This document shows positions 11,324 through 22,049 of a stretch of 64,000 nt of DNA, in pieces; position 1 is the stretch's first letter, and every line of letters begins with the position of its first letter. Origin of the DNA: Ashinkailepas kermadecensis. Its lineage: Eukaryota; Arthropoda; Thecostraca; Neolepadidae. Under the pieces are notes generated by a model. It searched no databases. It was not told the DNA's origin and saw only the letters and a program-made list of their open reading frames with translations. The DNA lies in assembly GCA_034440615.1 (NCBI GenBank), contig JAOTOM010005109.1, positions 124,001 through 188,000 on the forward strand. Reading direction: 5' to 3'. Both the position numbers and the translations under genes were made by a program.

Positions 11324-11491
11324 CCCGGACGTCCAGGTCGTGCACTGTGACCCGCAGCCGCTGGCCGTCGTCCACCCGGATGTGCCAGGAGCAGTTGAGG
11401 TCGCCCGGGTAGTAGCGCGGGTAGCCCGGGTTGGTGAGGTAGCCGTGCTGGCCGGTCAGTACCTCGGAACAGTACCGGCTCACCGCCTCAC
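11324..11491 (-). CDS. CUB domain exon, N-terminal half
   Basis: A 168-nt exon. The acceptor reads TTGTCGGCAG then GTGAGG. The donor reads GTCCGGG then GTATGT. Both are phase 1. It encodes the first CUB half: first Cys in RYCSEVLTGQHGYL, the NPGYPRYYPGDLNCSW signature with the second Cys and conserved Trp, then HIRVDDGQRLRVTVHDLDV. With the exon at 9539-9730 it makes one complete four-Cys CUB module of about 115 residues, the usual family size. A 13-bp minisatellite begins about 45 bp upstream of the acceptor, and a 34-bp duplication lies just past the donor. Domain order in the gene is CUB then sushi, as in several adhesion and complement-like proteins. Confidence 0.87.
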
Positions 11492-11534
11492 CTGCCGACA
11501 ACGCCGCCGTCAGACGCCCACACGGCAGGGGACC

Positions 11535-11806
11535 GGCGTCAGGGACAAGCATCAGGGACAAGCGTCAGGGACAAGCGTCAGGGACAAGCATCAGGGACAA
11601 GCGTCAGGGACAAGCGTCAGGGACAAGCGTCAGGGACAAGCGTCAGGGACAAGCGTCAGGGACAAGCGTCAGGGACAAGCATCAGGGACAAGCGTCAGGG
11701 ACAAGCGTCGGGGACAAGCGTCAGGGACAAGCGTCAGGGACAAGCGTCGGGGACAAGCGTCAGGGACAAGCGTCAGGGACAAGCGTCGGGGACAAGCGTC
11801 AGGGAC
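11535..11806. repeat. 13-bp minisatellite
   Basis: About 20 copies of cagggacaagcgt with rare cagggacaagcat and cggggacaagcgt variants. Confidence 0.97.
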
Positions 11807-11875
11807 GCACGGGCAAGGACACACATGGTCAAGGACTCGCGTCAGGGATCCGCGTCAGGGACGCACGGGAAGGTC

Positions 11876-12690
11876 ACCGTCAGACACACACGGCCAGAGA
11901 CACGCCAGGGACGCAAGGGACACAGCCACCGTCAGACACACACGGCCAGAGACACGCCAGGGACGCAAGGGACACAGCCACCGTCAGACACACACGGCCA
12001 GAGACACGCCAGGGACGCAAGGGACACAGCCACCGTCAGACACACACGGCCAGAGACACGTCAGGGACGCAAGGGACACAGCCACTGTCAGGCACACACG
12101 GCCAGAGACACGCCAGGGACGCAAGGGACACAGCCACTGTCAGGCACACACGGCCAGAGACACGCCAGGGACGCAAGGGACACAGCCACCGTCAGACACA
12201 CACGGCCAGAGACACGCCAGGGACGCAAGGGACACAGCCACCTTCAGACACACACGGCCAGAAACACGTCAGGGACGCAAGGGACACAGCCACTGTCAGG
12301 CACACACGGCCAGAGACACGCCAGGGACGCAAGGGACACAGCCACCGTCAGACACACACGGCCAGAGACACGTCAGGGACGCAAGGGACACAGCCACTGT
12401 CAGGCACACACGGCCAGAGACACGCCAGGGACGCAAGGGACACAGCCACCGTCAGACACACACGGCCAGAGACACGCCAGGGACGCAAGGGACACAGCCA
12501 CCTTCAGACACACACGGCCAGAGACACGCCAGGGACGCAAGGGACACAGCCACCGTCAGACACACACGGCCAGAGACACGTCAGGGACGCAAGGGACACA
12601 GCCACCGTCAGACACACACGGCCAGAGACACGCCAGGGACGCAAGGGACACAGCCACCGTCAGACACACACGGCCATAAACACGTCAGGG
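11876..12690. repeat. 52-bp minisatellite
   Basis: About 15 to 16 copies of a 52-bp unit containing cagacacacacggccagaga and cgcaagggacacagccac. Every copy shares gggac motifs with the neighbouring 13-bp array. The 484- and 284-codon frames across it are repeat products. Confidence 0.97.
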
Positions 12691-12872
12691 ACGCACAGGA
12701 CTGTCGCTATGGGAACCGAGCCACCGTCAGGGAATGGACAGACCGACGACGGATGCCGTGACCAGGTTTCAGTCGTGACTCACAGGAACGACTGGTGACG
12801 ATGTGCACAGAGCACCACCAGAGCACCATCAGAGCACCATTAGAGACCAATAGGGACGGCGGGTAATGGTGC

Positions 12873-12918
12873 CATGTGTGTGTGTGTTCGTGTGCGTGTG
12901 CGTGTGCGTGCGCGCGTG

Positions 12919-12982
<64 letters not shown>

Positions 12983-12993
12983 TGTGTGCGTGC

Positions 12994-13050
<57 letters not shown>
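12873..13050. repeat. (GTGC)n/(GT)n microsatellite
   Basis: Blocks of TG, TGCG and CGTG repeats. It is open in several frames but gives only Cys/Val/Arg or His/Thr low-complexity peptides. Confidence 0.96.
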
Positions 13051-13174
13051 TGGAGTCGGGGCTGGATGAAGGTAGAAGCGATCGTTACAAACTCGAAGAC
13101 AGGCTGTGCCTGGGATTTCAATACCTTCGACAAACGCGATGCCAAGAGAGATGTTGCGACACCCGTTCCGGGGC

Positions 13175-13345
13175 GGGGATGGCCGAGTAGTTAAGGTGTT
13201 GAACTCTGGGTACCAAAGGTCCCGGGTTCAACACTCGCACCACTCGGAACATTTCCAAATTCCGCGGCCCACCGGCGAAACAATGTGGGCGGCGCCATAA
13301 GCCGCGATCGTGCATAAAGTGTGTCGAAACCCACCCAATAAACAA
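13175..13345 (+). mobile_element. tRNA-derived SINE-like element
   Basis: A tRNA-like head: ggggatggccgagtagttaa holds an A-box-like sequence, and gggttcaacactc at 13224-13236 resembles a B box. A non-tRNA body ends in ataaacaaacaataaacaaa. The head resembles Ser/Leu-type tRNA but has no matching acceptor stem, so I read it as a SINE. Confidence 0.5.
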
Positions 13346-14030
13346 ACAATAAACAAAGCGAAAGAATATAGCGTTCCGGAAAGCAAAGGTTGGAACGGCA
13401 GTTGTTTACTTTTCTGTTTGTATTCACCGGACGGGATATTTGTCAGTTTGCTGTGCCCCCCCCCCCCCCAAAAAAAAACACGTGAAACAGCATATCTAAG
13501 TTTGTACGTCAAAATTAAATCAGCTCACAGACCAAAGAAACAAAAACAAGCTACGACGGCTCCAACAAGACGCCTGCTATCCAGCCGGCAACATATGACT
13601 GTCCTGCCGAAGCTTTTGCTGGCTGTTGATTGGCTGTCGGTTGTCCGATCGCCAGCACTACAGTGCGTGCATCGCCGCTTATCACGTCAATGGACTGCAA
13701 GAGCCAGGGCAGCCGGATAAACCTGTCGCTGCTATTGAGGCAGACACGAAGCCCGACAGGCGAGGCTGCCGTGCAAGATCGGCAGTGAAAGACTCAACGA
13801 CCATATTGAGATTGACGTGCTGTTAATCCACCTTTGACTGCCGCAAGACAGCTTCACAACTTCGTTCAATCACAGCTCTGACGGCCTAACATTGCCGACG
13901 GTATGTCGAATGGTACTAGCCTGCTGCCGCCACGAACGAAACGGGAGCAGGGCGACCCGCGGCACGGATAACGTGCCTGGTGGAGCCTTGCATGGCTGGT
14001 GAAACAGGGACGTGGGACTCTCACTGACGG
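13346..14030. other. no gene seen; poly-C/poly-A tract inside
   Basis: Contains a C14/A9 run near 13456-13480. The open frames here show no recognisable domain. Confidence 0.3.
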
Positions 14031-14031
14031 T

Positions 14032-15915
14032 CCCCCACCATCCCACACCGACATCCTCACCATCCCACACCGACATCCTCACCATCCCACACCGACATCC
14101 TCACCATCCCACACCGACAGTCTCACCATCCCACACCGATATCCTCACCATCCCACACCGACATCCTCACCATCCCACACCGACAGCCTCACCATCCCAC
14201 ACCGACATCCTCACCATCACACACTGACAGCCTCACCATCCCACACCGACATCCTCACCATCACACACCGACAGCCTCACCATCCCACACCGACAGCCTC
14301 ACCATCACACACCGACAGCCTCACCATCCCACACCGACAGCCTCACCATCCCACACCGACAGCCTCACCATCACACACCGACAGCCTCACCATCACACAC
14401 CGACAGCCTCACCATCCCACACCGACATCCTCACCATCCCACACCGACAGCCTCACCATCCCACACCGACAGCCTCACCATCCCACACCGACATCCTCAC
14501 CATCCCACACCGACAGCCTCACCATCCCACACCGACAGCCTCACCATCACACACCGACATCCTCACCATCACATACCGATAGCCTCACCATACCACACCG
14601 ACAGCCTCACCATCACACACCGACATCCTCACCATTCCACACCGACATCCTCACCATCCCACACCGACATCCTCACCATCCCACACCGACATTCTCACCA
14701 TCCCACACCGACAGCCTCACCATCCCACACCGACATTCTCAAAATCCCACACCGACATCCTCACCATCCTACACCGACAGCATCACCATCCTACACCGAC
14801 AGCCTCACCATCCCTCACCATCCCACACCGACAGCCTCACCATCCCACACCACAGTCTCCCATCCCACACCGACAGCCTCACCATCACACACCGACATCC
14901 TCACCATCACACACCGACAGCCTCACCATCCCACACTGACATCCTCACCTCCCACACCGACAGTCTCACCATCCCATACCGGCAGCCTCACCATCCCACA
15001 CCGACAGCCTCACCATCCCACACCGACATTCTCACCATCCCACACCGACATCCTCACCATCCTACACCGACATTCTCACCATCCCACACCGACAGCCTCA
15101 CCATCCCACACCGACATTCTCAAAATCCCACATCGACATTCTCACCATCCCACACCGACAGCCTCACCATCCACACAGACAGTATCACCATCCCACCATA
15201 ACACACCGACAGTCTCACTATCCGACACCGACAGTCTCACTATCCCACACCGACAGCTTCATTATCCTACACCGACAGCCTCACCATCCCATACCGACAT
15301 CTCACCATTCCACACCGACATCCTGACCATCACACACCGACAGCTTCACCATCACACACCGACATTCTCACCATCCCACACCGACATTCTCACCATCCCA
15401 CACCGACAGCCTCAATATCCCACATCGACAGTCTCACCATCCAACCATCACACGCCGACAGTCTCAACTATCCCACACCGACAGCCTCATTATCCTACAC
15501 CGACAGCCTCACCATCCCATACCGACAATCTCACCGTCCCACACCGACATCCTCACTATCCCACACCGACAGGCTCACCAACACACACCGACAGTCTCAC
15601 CATCCCACATCCACATCCTCACGAACACACACAGACATCCTCATCCTCCCACACCGACAGTCACCCTATCCCACACCGACAGTCCCATTAACCTACACTG
15701 ACAGCCTCATTATCCACACCGACAGTTTCGCCAACCTACACAGACAGCCCACCATTCCACACCGACCGTTTTTCCATCACACACTGACACCCTCACCATC
15801 CCACACCGACAGCCTCATCATCCCCCACCGACAGTCCCACCATCCTACACCGACAGTCTCACCATCCCACACCGACAGTTTCACCATCCCACACCGACAG
15901 TTTCACCACCTCACC
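14032..15915. repeat. 22-bp minisatellite, about 85 copies
   Basis: The unit contains cacaccgacagcctcaccat, with common variants gacatcctc and gacattctc. The left 1.1 kb is homogeneous and the right part is more diverged. Three units make 66 bp, so the array is open in all frames, which explains a spurious 400-codon frame of His/Pro/Thr/Ser repeats. Confidence 0.98.
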
Positions 15916-16214
15916 AACTCGCCAGTGGACTCAATCGTTCTCACTTCCACCGGAGGCGCTGACCGACGGTCACTCTGGCCACGCCGGCCTGCGACGGTCG
16001 AGGTGTGTCTTCAGGTCGTCTGATTGGTGGACCCGACACGGGCCAGGCACTGTTGCGTCGCACAGGTGTGGCTTGGCGTCGGGAGGTGGCGATGCAGGAG
16101 GCAGGAGGCAGGTGCCGCGTGGCGGTAGGGACACAGGTGATCACTTCAGGGTGTACCACCGCCACGGAAGCAGAGGGCGGGGATACGGGCACGACTAGCG
16201 GCCGGCCGGCGCCG

Positions 16215-16640
16215 CACCGCCTAATCGATACCCTTCGAGTGTGGCGGCAGGGAGGGTGGGCAGCATGACAGGACACATAGGACGGCGAGGGTAGCAGAAC
16301 ACTGTGGCTCTGTCGTAGTGTGGCGACGGGGAGGGTGGACACGCAGGACACACAGCACACACAAACGGCGAGGGTAGCAGAACACTTTGGCTCTGTCGTG
16401 GTGTGGCGGTAGGGAGGGTGAGCACACAGGACTCACAGACGGCGAGGGTAGCAGAACACTGTGGCTCTGTCGTAGTGTGACGGAGGGGAGGGTGGACAGC
16501 AGGACAAACAGGACACACAGAGGGCGAGGGTAGCAGAACACTGACTCTAACGTACTGTGGCGGCAGGGAGGGTGGGCACATAGGACACACAGATGGCGAG
16601 GGTTGCGGAACACTGTGGCTCTGACCCGGTATTGATACAG
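16215..16640. repeat. about 80-bp minisatellite, 5 copies
   Basis: The unit is marked by ggcgagggtagcagaacact followed by gtggctctg and a gggagggtgg block. The spacing varies from about 73 to 84 bp. Confidence 0.9.
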
Positions 16641-17060
16641 GTGTAGACCCTAACCACGTGAAGGCCAATATCTAACCTCACTACAAACGCTGGGATTGGG
16701 CAAGGCTCGACAAGTAGCTTTTTGTGGAATATTATGCGCCAGGAGCAGCCATGGCTTTTGACAAAGAGAGCGCGGGTGGATGACATTTAGCGCGGGTGGA
16801 TGACGTTTAGCTATTGTTTGCCACGAAACAAACAGCAAGTGAAACGTTGACGTCAACAAACACAGATTGGGTAAGAAGGGAGGGAAATGGAGCAGCAAGG
16901 TGATAAAAAACTATAAAATAACAAATGGGACAGTCATATTTGAGATGGAACGTAAAAGAGGCCAGCGTGCTTTGGGATAGGACTACCTAGAAAAAGAACA
17001 AGCTAGCAAATATGAAATACTTCCCATGAGGACGGCGTCGGCGGAACATTCGGATTTAAT
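16641..17060. other. no feature seen
   Basis: Single-copy sequence. A 23-bp direct repeat, ttagcgcgggtggatgac-like, occurs at about 16770-16810. Confidence 0.3.
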
Positions 17061-17064
17061 GGGG

Positions 17065-17335
17065 AGCGAGGGGAGGGGCGGTCATATACCTATATACCCT
17101 TCCCCTGCAGCGTGGGGAGGGGCGGCCATATACCTACCAGACGGTCATATACCTATATACCCTCCCCCTGCAGCGCGGGAGGGGCGGTCATATACATACC
17201 AGACGGTCATACACCTATATACCCTCCCCCTGCAGCGGGGGAGGGGCGGCCATATACATACCAGACGGTCATATACCTATATACCCTCCTCCCTGCAGCG
17301 GGGGAGGGGTGGTCATATACCTACCAGACGGTCGT
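17065..17335. repeat. about 62-bp minisatellite, 4-5 copies
   Basis: Unit with ccagacggtcatatacctat and ccctccccctgcagcg. The rightmost copies are shortened. Confidence 0.92.
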
Positions 17336-17498
17336 TCACGTTCAGTGCTGCGGTGATAATGTTAAATTGTGGACATAAAGGGAGAGCAAAGCGACTGACT
17401 CAGCACCCCTCTCGGTTTGCTGTCCGTGCGAGAGTCCGGGCAAGTCGCAGATGAACACTTCGTGTCGTTACGCACGCGATTTCGCAGTTCGAGGTCAC

Positions 17499-17641
17499 CT
17501 GGCCGTCCCACTGCACCTGCTGGAAAATACCGCGTGCGTTCACCTCCCATGACATTTTGTCACCATCCAATGCAGCGCACCAGCCCGCCGCGGTCTCACT
17601 GCCGTTTGCTCCTCGTATTGTCGCGTGACGACCGCTGACAA
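17499..17641 (-). CDS. possible exon of the SUEL-CUB-sushi gene
   Basis: A minus-strand open segment reading SGRHATIRGANGSETAAGWC, then AALDGDKMSWEVNARGIF and QQVQWDGQ, with GTGACC as a donor after CAG. TTGTCAG and GTGGTAG offer nearby acceptors. The GGTAG acceptor gives phase 1, which fits the SUEL-like exon upstream. The donor chosen is phase 0, which does not fit the CUB exon at 11491, so at least one exon would be missing or the call is wrong. The GWCA...SWEVN pattern faintly recalls a discoidin (F5/8 type C) core, but I cannot confirm it. A 40-bp array abuts its 5' side. No stop interrupts the segment. Confidence 0.22.
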
Positions 17642-17644
17642 CTA

Positions 17645-17975
17645 CCACATAGACATGACCACCACAGTCCACATAGTGTTGAGAGCCGCTGGACATGACC
17701 ACCACAGTCCACATAGTGTCGAGAGCCGCTGGACATGACCACCAGTCCACATAGTGTCGAGAGCCGCTGGACATGACCACCACAGTCCACATAGTGTCGA
17801 GAGCCGCTGGACATGACCACCACAGTCCACATAGTGTTGAGAGCCGCTGGACATGACCACCACAGTCCACATAGTGTCGAGAGCCGCTGGACATGACCAC
17901 CACAGTCCACATAGTGTCGAGAGCCGCTGGACATGACCACCACAGTCCACATAGTGTTGAGAGCCGCTGGCGCTG
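17645..17975. repeat. 40-bp minisatellite, 8 copies
   Basis: Unit with gagccgctggacatgaccac and cacagtccacatagtg. It ends against the possible exon at 17499-17641, and the last unit overlaps the putative acceptor region. Confidence 0.97.
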
Positions 17976-18064
17976 AGAGTGCGATCTGAGCTGAAGGGAT
18001 GGATCGCCACCAACCAGCTGACTACCGCAGTGGTCAGCTGATTGTCTCGCTTGCTGTCACTGCG

Positions 18065-18345
18065 ACATGGCATCGCCCGGAAGGAGTGCGAAGTGGCGGT
18101 GCTAAGTGAGACGTGGCATTGCTAGACAGGAGTGCGAAGTGGTGGTGCTAAGTGAGACATGGCATTGCTAGACAGGAGTGCGAAGTGGTGGTGCAAGTGA
18201 GACATGGCATCGTCCGGCAGGGGTACGACGTGGTGGTGCCAAGTGAGACATGACATTGCTAGACAGGAGTGCGAAGTGGTGGTGCTAAGTGAGGCATGGC
18301 ATCGCCCGGCATGGGTACGACGTGGTGGTGCCAGGTGACACACGG
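18065..18345. repeat. 46-bp minisatellite, 6 copies
   Basis: Unit with gaagtggtggtgctaagtga and gacatggcattgctagacag. Two sub-types alternate (gctagacaggagtgc and cccggcaggggtacg). Confidence 0.95.
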
Positions 18346-18369
18346 CAGAAGCCATCCGTCCACAACAGA

Positions 18370-18935
18370 CTCATGCCCATACCTAGGTACAAAGTCATCC
18401 CACTAGACTGGCCTGACCGGGGTTACGGCGGTGTCACCGCAGTCGCGCGCGAAGCGCTCGATATTACTACCGCAGAGCGACCCGAATAACCAATCACCGG
18501 CTTCGACATCGAGTCGTCCTGGGTTCAGGTGCGCATCGGAACACAAACAGTGACGATCTGCTCGCTGCATCGACCACCGACTCAAACTCAGAACAGAGTG
18601 GCCACCGACCTGGACGAGCTGGAGGAGCAACTGCAGCATGTCCTCACCCGACACAGCGCACTCATCATTTGATCCGGTGATATCAACACCAACATGAACC
18701 ACAAGAACAACGACGCTTCTGCCAACGAATTTCGACAGCTTCTAAACACCTACTCCCTTCAGCAGCACGTTACTGGGCTGGCCTTCGGTGATAAGACCCC
18801 ACCATTGATATCATCTGCACCAACCAGGGTGTGGAGCGTGTCGGCAGCCTCCACTGCGACTTCAGTCCACACAACTGGACCCGTGCACTCGAGGTCGTGT
18901 CAGACTACAGGCCTACGCCGTGCACATCGACGACC
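18370..18935 (+). pseudogene. LINE endonuclease domain remnant
   Basis: Pieces of an apurinic-endonuclease-like LINE domain, in order: YKVIPLDWPDRGYGGVTAVA with the RGGG-type turn; SWVQVRIGTQTVTICSLHRP followed by PT, the strand with the (Y/H)RPP motif; LIIxSGDINTNMN, equivalent to the GDFN motif with Asp-x-Asn retained; FRQLLNTYSLQQHVTGLAF; IDIICTN; and SDYRP in place of the usual SDHxP, so the catalytic His is Tyr. In-frame stops (TAA after TTAERPE, TGA before SGDIN) and a frame shift near 18800 show it is dead. Confidence 0.72.
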
Positions 18936-19056
18936 AGGTGTTGGGCTGGGCTGGGCTGGATAGCGCAACTTTTCCGCCCGTCTCACATCCGGACGCAGAA
19001 AGTCAGTGATGTTTTAGCCTAACTAGACTGGCTCTCTGCCGAAAACATGTGCATGT

Positions 19057-19350
19057 ATGTACCACTCTCTGAACGTGCTGAAAGGAGTATTAACCATATC
19101 ACTTCCGGATTCACTCGCCAAATGCACTGCTTGGAGACGAAACGAGAACCACCGAACCACTCGACAATCCGATGATCTCCATGTCCTCGCCATCAAGACG
19201 GAATTCAGGAGGCGCCGATTTACTTACTCGACTGCAAGAGGTTTTAATGCGCTTCCACAGACCATGCGCGAGCTAGGCACAGTGCACTTCAAAAAGGAGT
19301 TGAAGAAACACCTCCGTCAACGAAATGGCCGCTCACTACATTGTGAATAA
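19057..19350 (+). pseudogene. LINE polyprotein C-terminal tail
   Basis: The frame ends FRRRRFTYSTARGFNALPQT, then MRELGTVHFKKELKKHLRQR and a stop at 19348. This matches the widespread C-terminal LINE motif in which FSYxAPRxWNxLP is followed by a short helix, FKxxLKxHL. It sits about 120 bp after the endonuclease remnant, confirming that the reverse transcriptase was deleted from this copy. Confidence 0.75.
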
Positions 19351-19804
19351 TGCACATATGCTCCACAACTGTTCAAATTTGTGTGGAACCGTATGATTTA
19401 CTGAATGCGTGTACCACGAATCATACCCTTTTGAATAGTGATGCGAGACATGGAACAGCAATTCCGAATGGGTTTACCTCAAGATGTGCAATAAACATAG
19501 AAAGAAATAAACAAATAAAGAAATAAAAACGTCCGATATGCATGTACATATAATAAGATATCATAATATATATAATACATATAAAATGTGAAATAAATAC
19601 TAACTGAATAAAACAAAATATCAACATAAATAAAGAGACGTGCGCCAGCGTGGCGGTGACGTCACGACAGTTGGCCGGCCGGGGGACGGCTGTAACGTCA
19701 TCACAGTCGGCCGGCCGAGGGCCTGCGGCTGACTGCAGCTCGCGACGACTCTGTGCGGTGTCAGGTGTGCACAAGAGGCGAGTCCGCAGCACGCAATCTG
19801 GCCC

Positions 19805-21150
19805 TGCGCCAGCACACAACTGGTACACAGACCACACCGTCCTGAACCGGCACACAACTGGTACACAGACCACACCGTCCTGAACCGGCACACAACTGGC
19901 ACACAGACCACACCGTCCTGAGCCGGCACACAACTGGCACACAGACCATGTCGTCCTGAGCCGGCACACAACTGGCACACAGACCACACCGTCCTGAGCC
20001 GGCACACAACTGGTACACAGACCACACCGTCCTGAGCCGGCACACAACTGGTACACAGACCACACCGTCCTGAGCCGGCACACAACTGGTACACAGACCA
20101 CACCGTCCTGAGCCGGCACACAACTGGCACACAGACCACACCGTCCTGAGCCGGCACACAACTGGTACACAGACCACACCGTCCTGAGCCGGCACACAAC
20201 TGGCACACAGACCATGTCGTCCTGAGCCGGCACACAACTGGCACACAGACCACACCGTCCTGGGCCGGCACACAACTGGTACACAGACCACACCGTCTTG
20301 AGCCGGCACACACTGCCACAACACCGTCCTGAGCCGGCACACAACTGGCACACAGACCACACCGTCCTGAGCCGGCACACAACTGGCACACAGACCACAC
20401 CGTCCTGAGCCGGCACACAACTGGCACACAGACCATGTCGTCCTGGGCCGGCACACAACTGCCACACAGACCACACCGTCCTGAGCCGGCACACAACTGG
20501 CACACAGACCATGTCGTCCTGAGCCGGCACACAACTGGCACACAGACCACACCGTCCTGAGCCATCACACAACTGGTACACAGACCACACCGTCCTGAGC
20601 CGGCACACAACTGGCACACAGACCACACCGTCCTGAGCCGGCACACAACTGGCACACAGACCACACCGTCCTGAGCCGGCACACAACTGGCACACAGACC
20701 ATGTCGTCCTGAGCCGGCACACAACTGGCACACAGACCACACCGTCCTGAGCCGGCACACAACTGGCACACAGACCACACCGTCCTGAGCCATCACACAA
20801 CTGGCACACAGACCACACCGTCCTGAGCCATCACACAACTGGCACACAGACCACACCGTCCTGAGCCATCACACAACTGGCACACAGACCACACCGTCCT
20901 GAGCCATCACACAACTGGCACACAGACCACACCGTCCTGGCCGTAACAACTGGACAGACCGCTGAGCCACACAACTGGCACACAGACCACACCGTCCTGA
21001 GCCATCACACAACTGGCCACAGACCACACCGTCCTGAGCCGGCACACAACTGGCACACAGACCATGTCGTCCTGAGCCGGCACACAACTGCCACACAGAC
21101 CACACCGTCCTGAGCCGGCACACAACTGGTACACAGACCATGTCGTCCTG
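19805..21150. repeat. 38-bp minisatellite, about 35 copies
   Basis: Unit with cgtcctgagccggcacacaa and ctggcacacagaccacac. Variant classes (gtacacag, gaccatgt, gagccatc) are clustered, showing block duplication. The 465- and 411-codon minus-strand frames are Cys/Val-rich repeat products. Confidence 0.98.
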
Positions 21151-21364
21151 CGTCTGCTGGGTCAGGTCAGGATGGTGTCGGGTCGGGTGAGGACGGTGCT
21201 GGCTGCTGGGTCAGGTCAGGACGCTGTCCTGTCCAGGCATGGCACTCCTCGGTCAAGGCACAAGGGCATTGCTAGGTCAGGTCAAGACATCTGACTTGAC
21301 CTGCAAGAGCAAGACATCTGACCGACATATCAAGGCGAAATAACCAATCCCATTCCATCCCGTC

Positions 21365-21838
21365 CCGCCCCGCCCCGTGCCGTGCCGTACAGTCCCGCCC
21401 CGCCCGTGCCGTGCCGTGCCGTGCCGTGCCGTGCCGTGCCGTGCCGTGCCGTGCCGTGCCGTGCCGTGCCGTGCCGTGCCGTGCCGTGCCGTGCCGTCGC
21501 CCGTCCTGTGCCTACGCCGTGCCGTGCCGTGCCGTGCCGTGCCGTGCCGTGCCGTCCCGTACAGTCCCGCCCCGCCACGTGCCGTGCCGTGCCGTGCCGT
21601 GCCGTGCTGTGCCGTGCCGTGCCGTGCTGTGCCGTGCCGTGCCGTGCCGTGCCGTGCCGTGCCGTGCCGTGCCGTGCCGTGCCGTGCCGTGCCGTGCCGT
21701 GCCGTGCCGTCCCGTACAGTCCCGCCACGACACGTGCCGTGTCGTGCCGTCCCGCACAGCCCCACTCCGTCCTGTGCCGTACCGTGCCGTGCCGTGCCGT
21801 CCAGTACAGTCCCGCCCCACCACGTGCCGTGCCGTGCC
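21365..21838. repeat. (GTGCC)n pentanucleotide array
   Basis: About 95 copies of the pentamer with interspersed longer variants (cccgtacagtcccgccccgc). It ends about 18 bp past the donor of the SUEL-like exon. Confidence 0.97.
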
Positions 21839-21856
21839 TCCAGAGGGTGTACTCAC

Positions 21857-21960
21857 GGCGGATGCAGCGATAGCGGACGTAGATGACGCCCGGCCGCCAC
21901 GCGGTGCTGGTGGGGTGGTGCTCTCTGAGCAGGAACGTGCAGTGCCGCCGACCGGAACAC
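21857..21960 (-). CDS. SUEL lectin-like half-domain exon
   Basis: A 104-nt exon on the minus strand. The acceptor reads GGTCGGCAG then GTGTTCC. The donor reads ATCCGCC then GTGAGT, a consensus donor. It encodes CSGRRHCTFLLREHH, then AWRPGVIYVRYRCIR. The spacing C-x(2)G-x(3)C, then G-V-I-x-V-R-Y-x-C matches the second half of SUEL (D-galactoside/L-rhamnose-binding) lectin domains, which end in KYLxVxYxC. It enters in phase 2 and leaves in phase 1. The first half of the domain must lie on an upstream exon (higher coordinates) that I did not find. SUEL modules bind sugars at the cell surface. This would put a lectin domain ahead of the CUB-sushi region. Splice sites are seen; the family call is by motif. 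Confidence 0.55.
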
Positions 21961-22049
21961 CTGCCGACCGTAACACCGTCATACCGCCACACCGTCATAC
22001 CGCCACACCGTCACAGCACCGTCCGGACATCGATCTTCCTCCCCACAAC

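Larger units (their letters stand above)
18350..19530 (+). mobile_element. degenerate non-LTR retrotransposon (LINE)
   Basis: The plus strand contains recognisable parts of a CR1/L2-like LINE in the right order: an AP-type endonuclease, then the C-terminal tail of the polyprotein and a 3' end with several AATAAA-like motifs (ataaacatagaaagaaataa at about 19490). The reverse transcriptase between them is missing, so the copy is internally deleted. Stops and frame shifts break the coding parts. It lies in the minus-strand host gene's intron, in opposite orientation. Confidence 0.75.

Noticed and set aside
11307..12761. 484-codon plus-strand frame
   Set aside because: It crosses the antisense of a CUB exon and then the 13-bp and 52-bp arrays. 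No independent coding signal is present.
19421..20856. Minus-strand frames of 411-465 codons, Cys-rich
   Set aside because: They run through the 38-bp array and exist in more than one frame. The peptides are translations of the repeat.
19805..21150. CRISPR array (regular units near 38 bp)
   Set aside because: There are no unique spacers between repeats, since the units are contiguous, and the DNA is clearly eukaryotic. The same reasoning excludes the other arrays.
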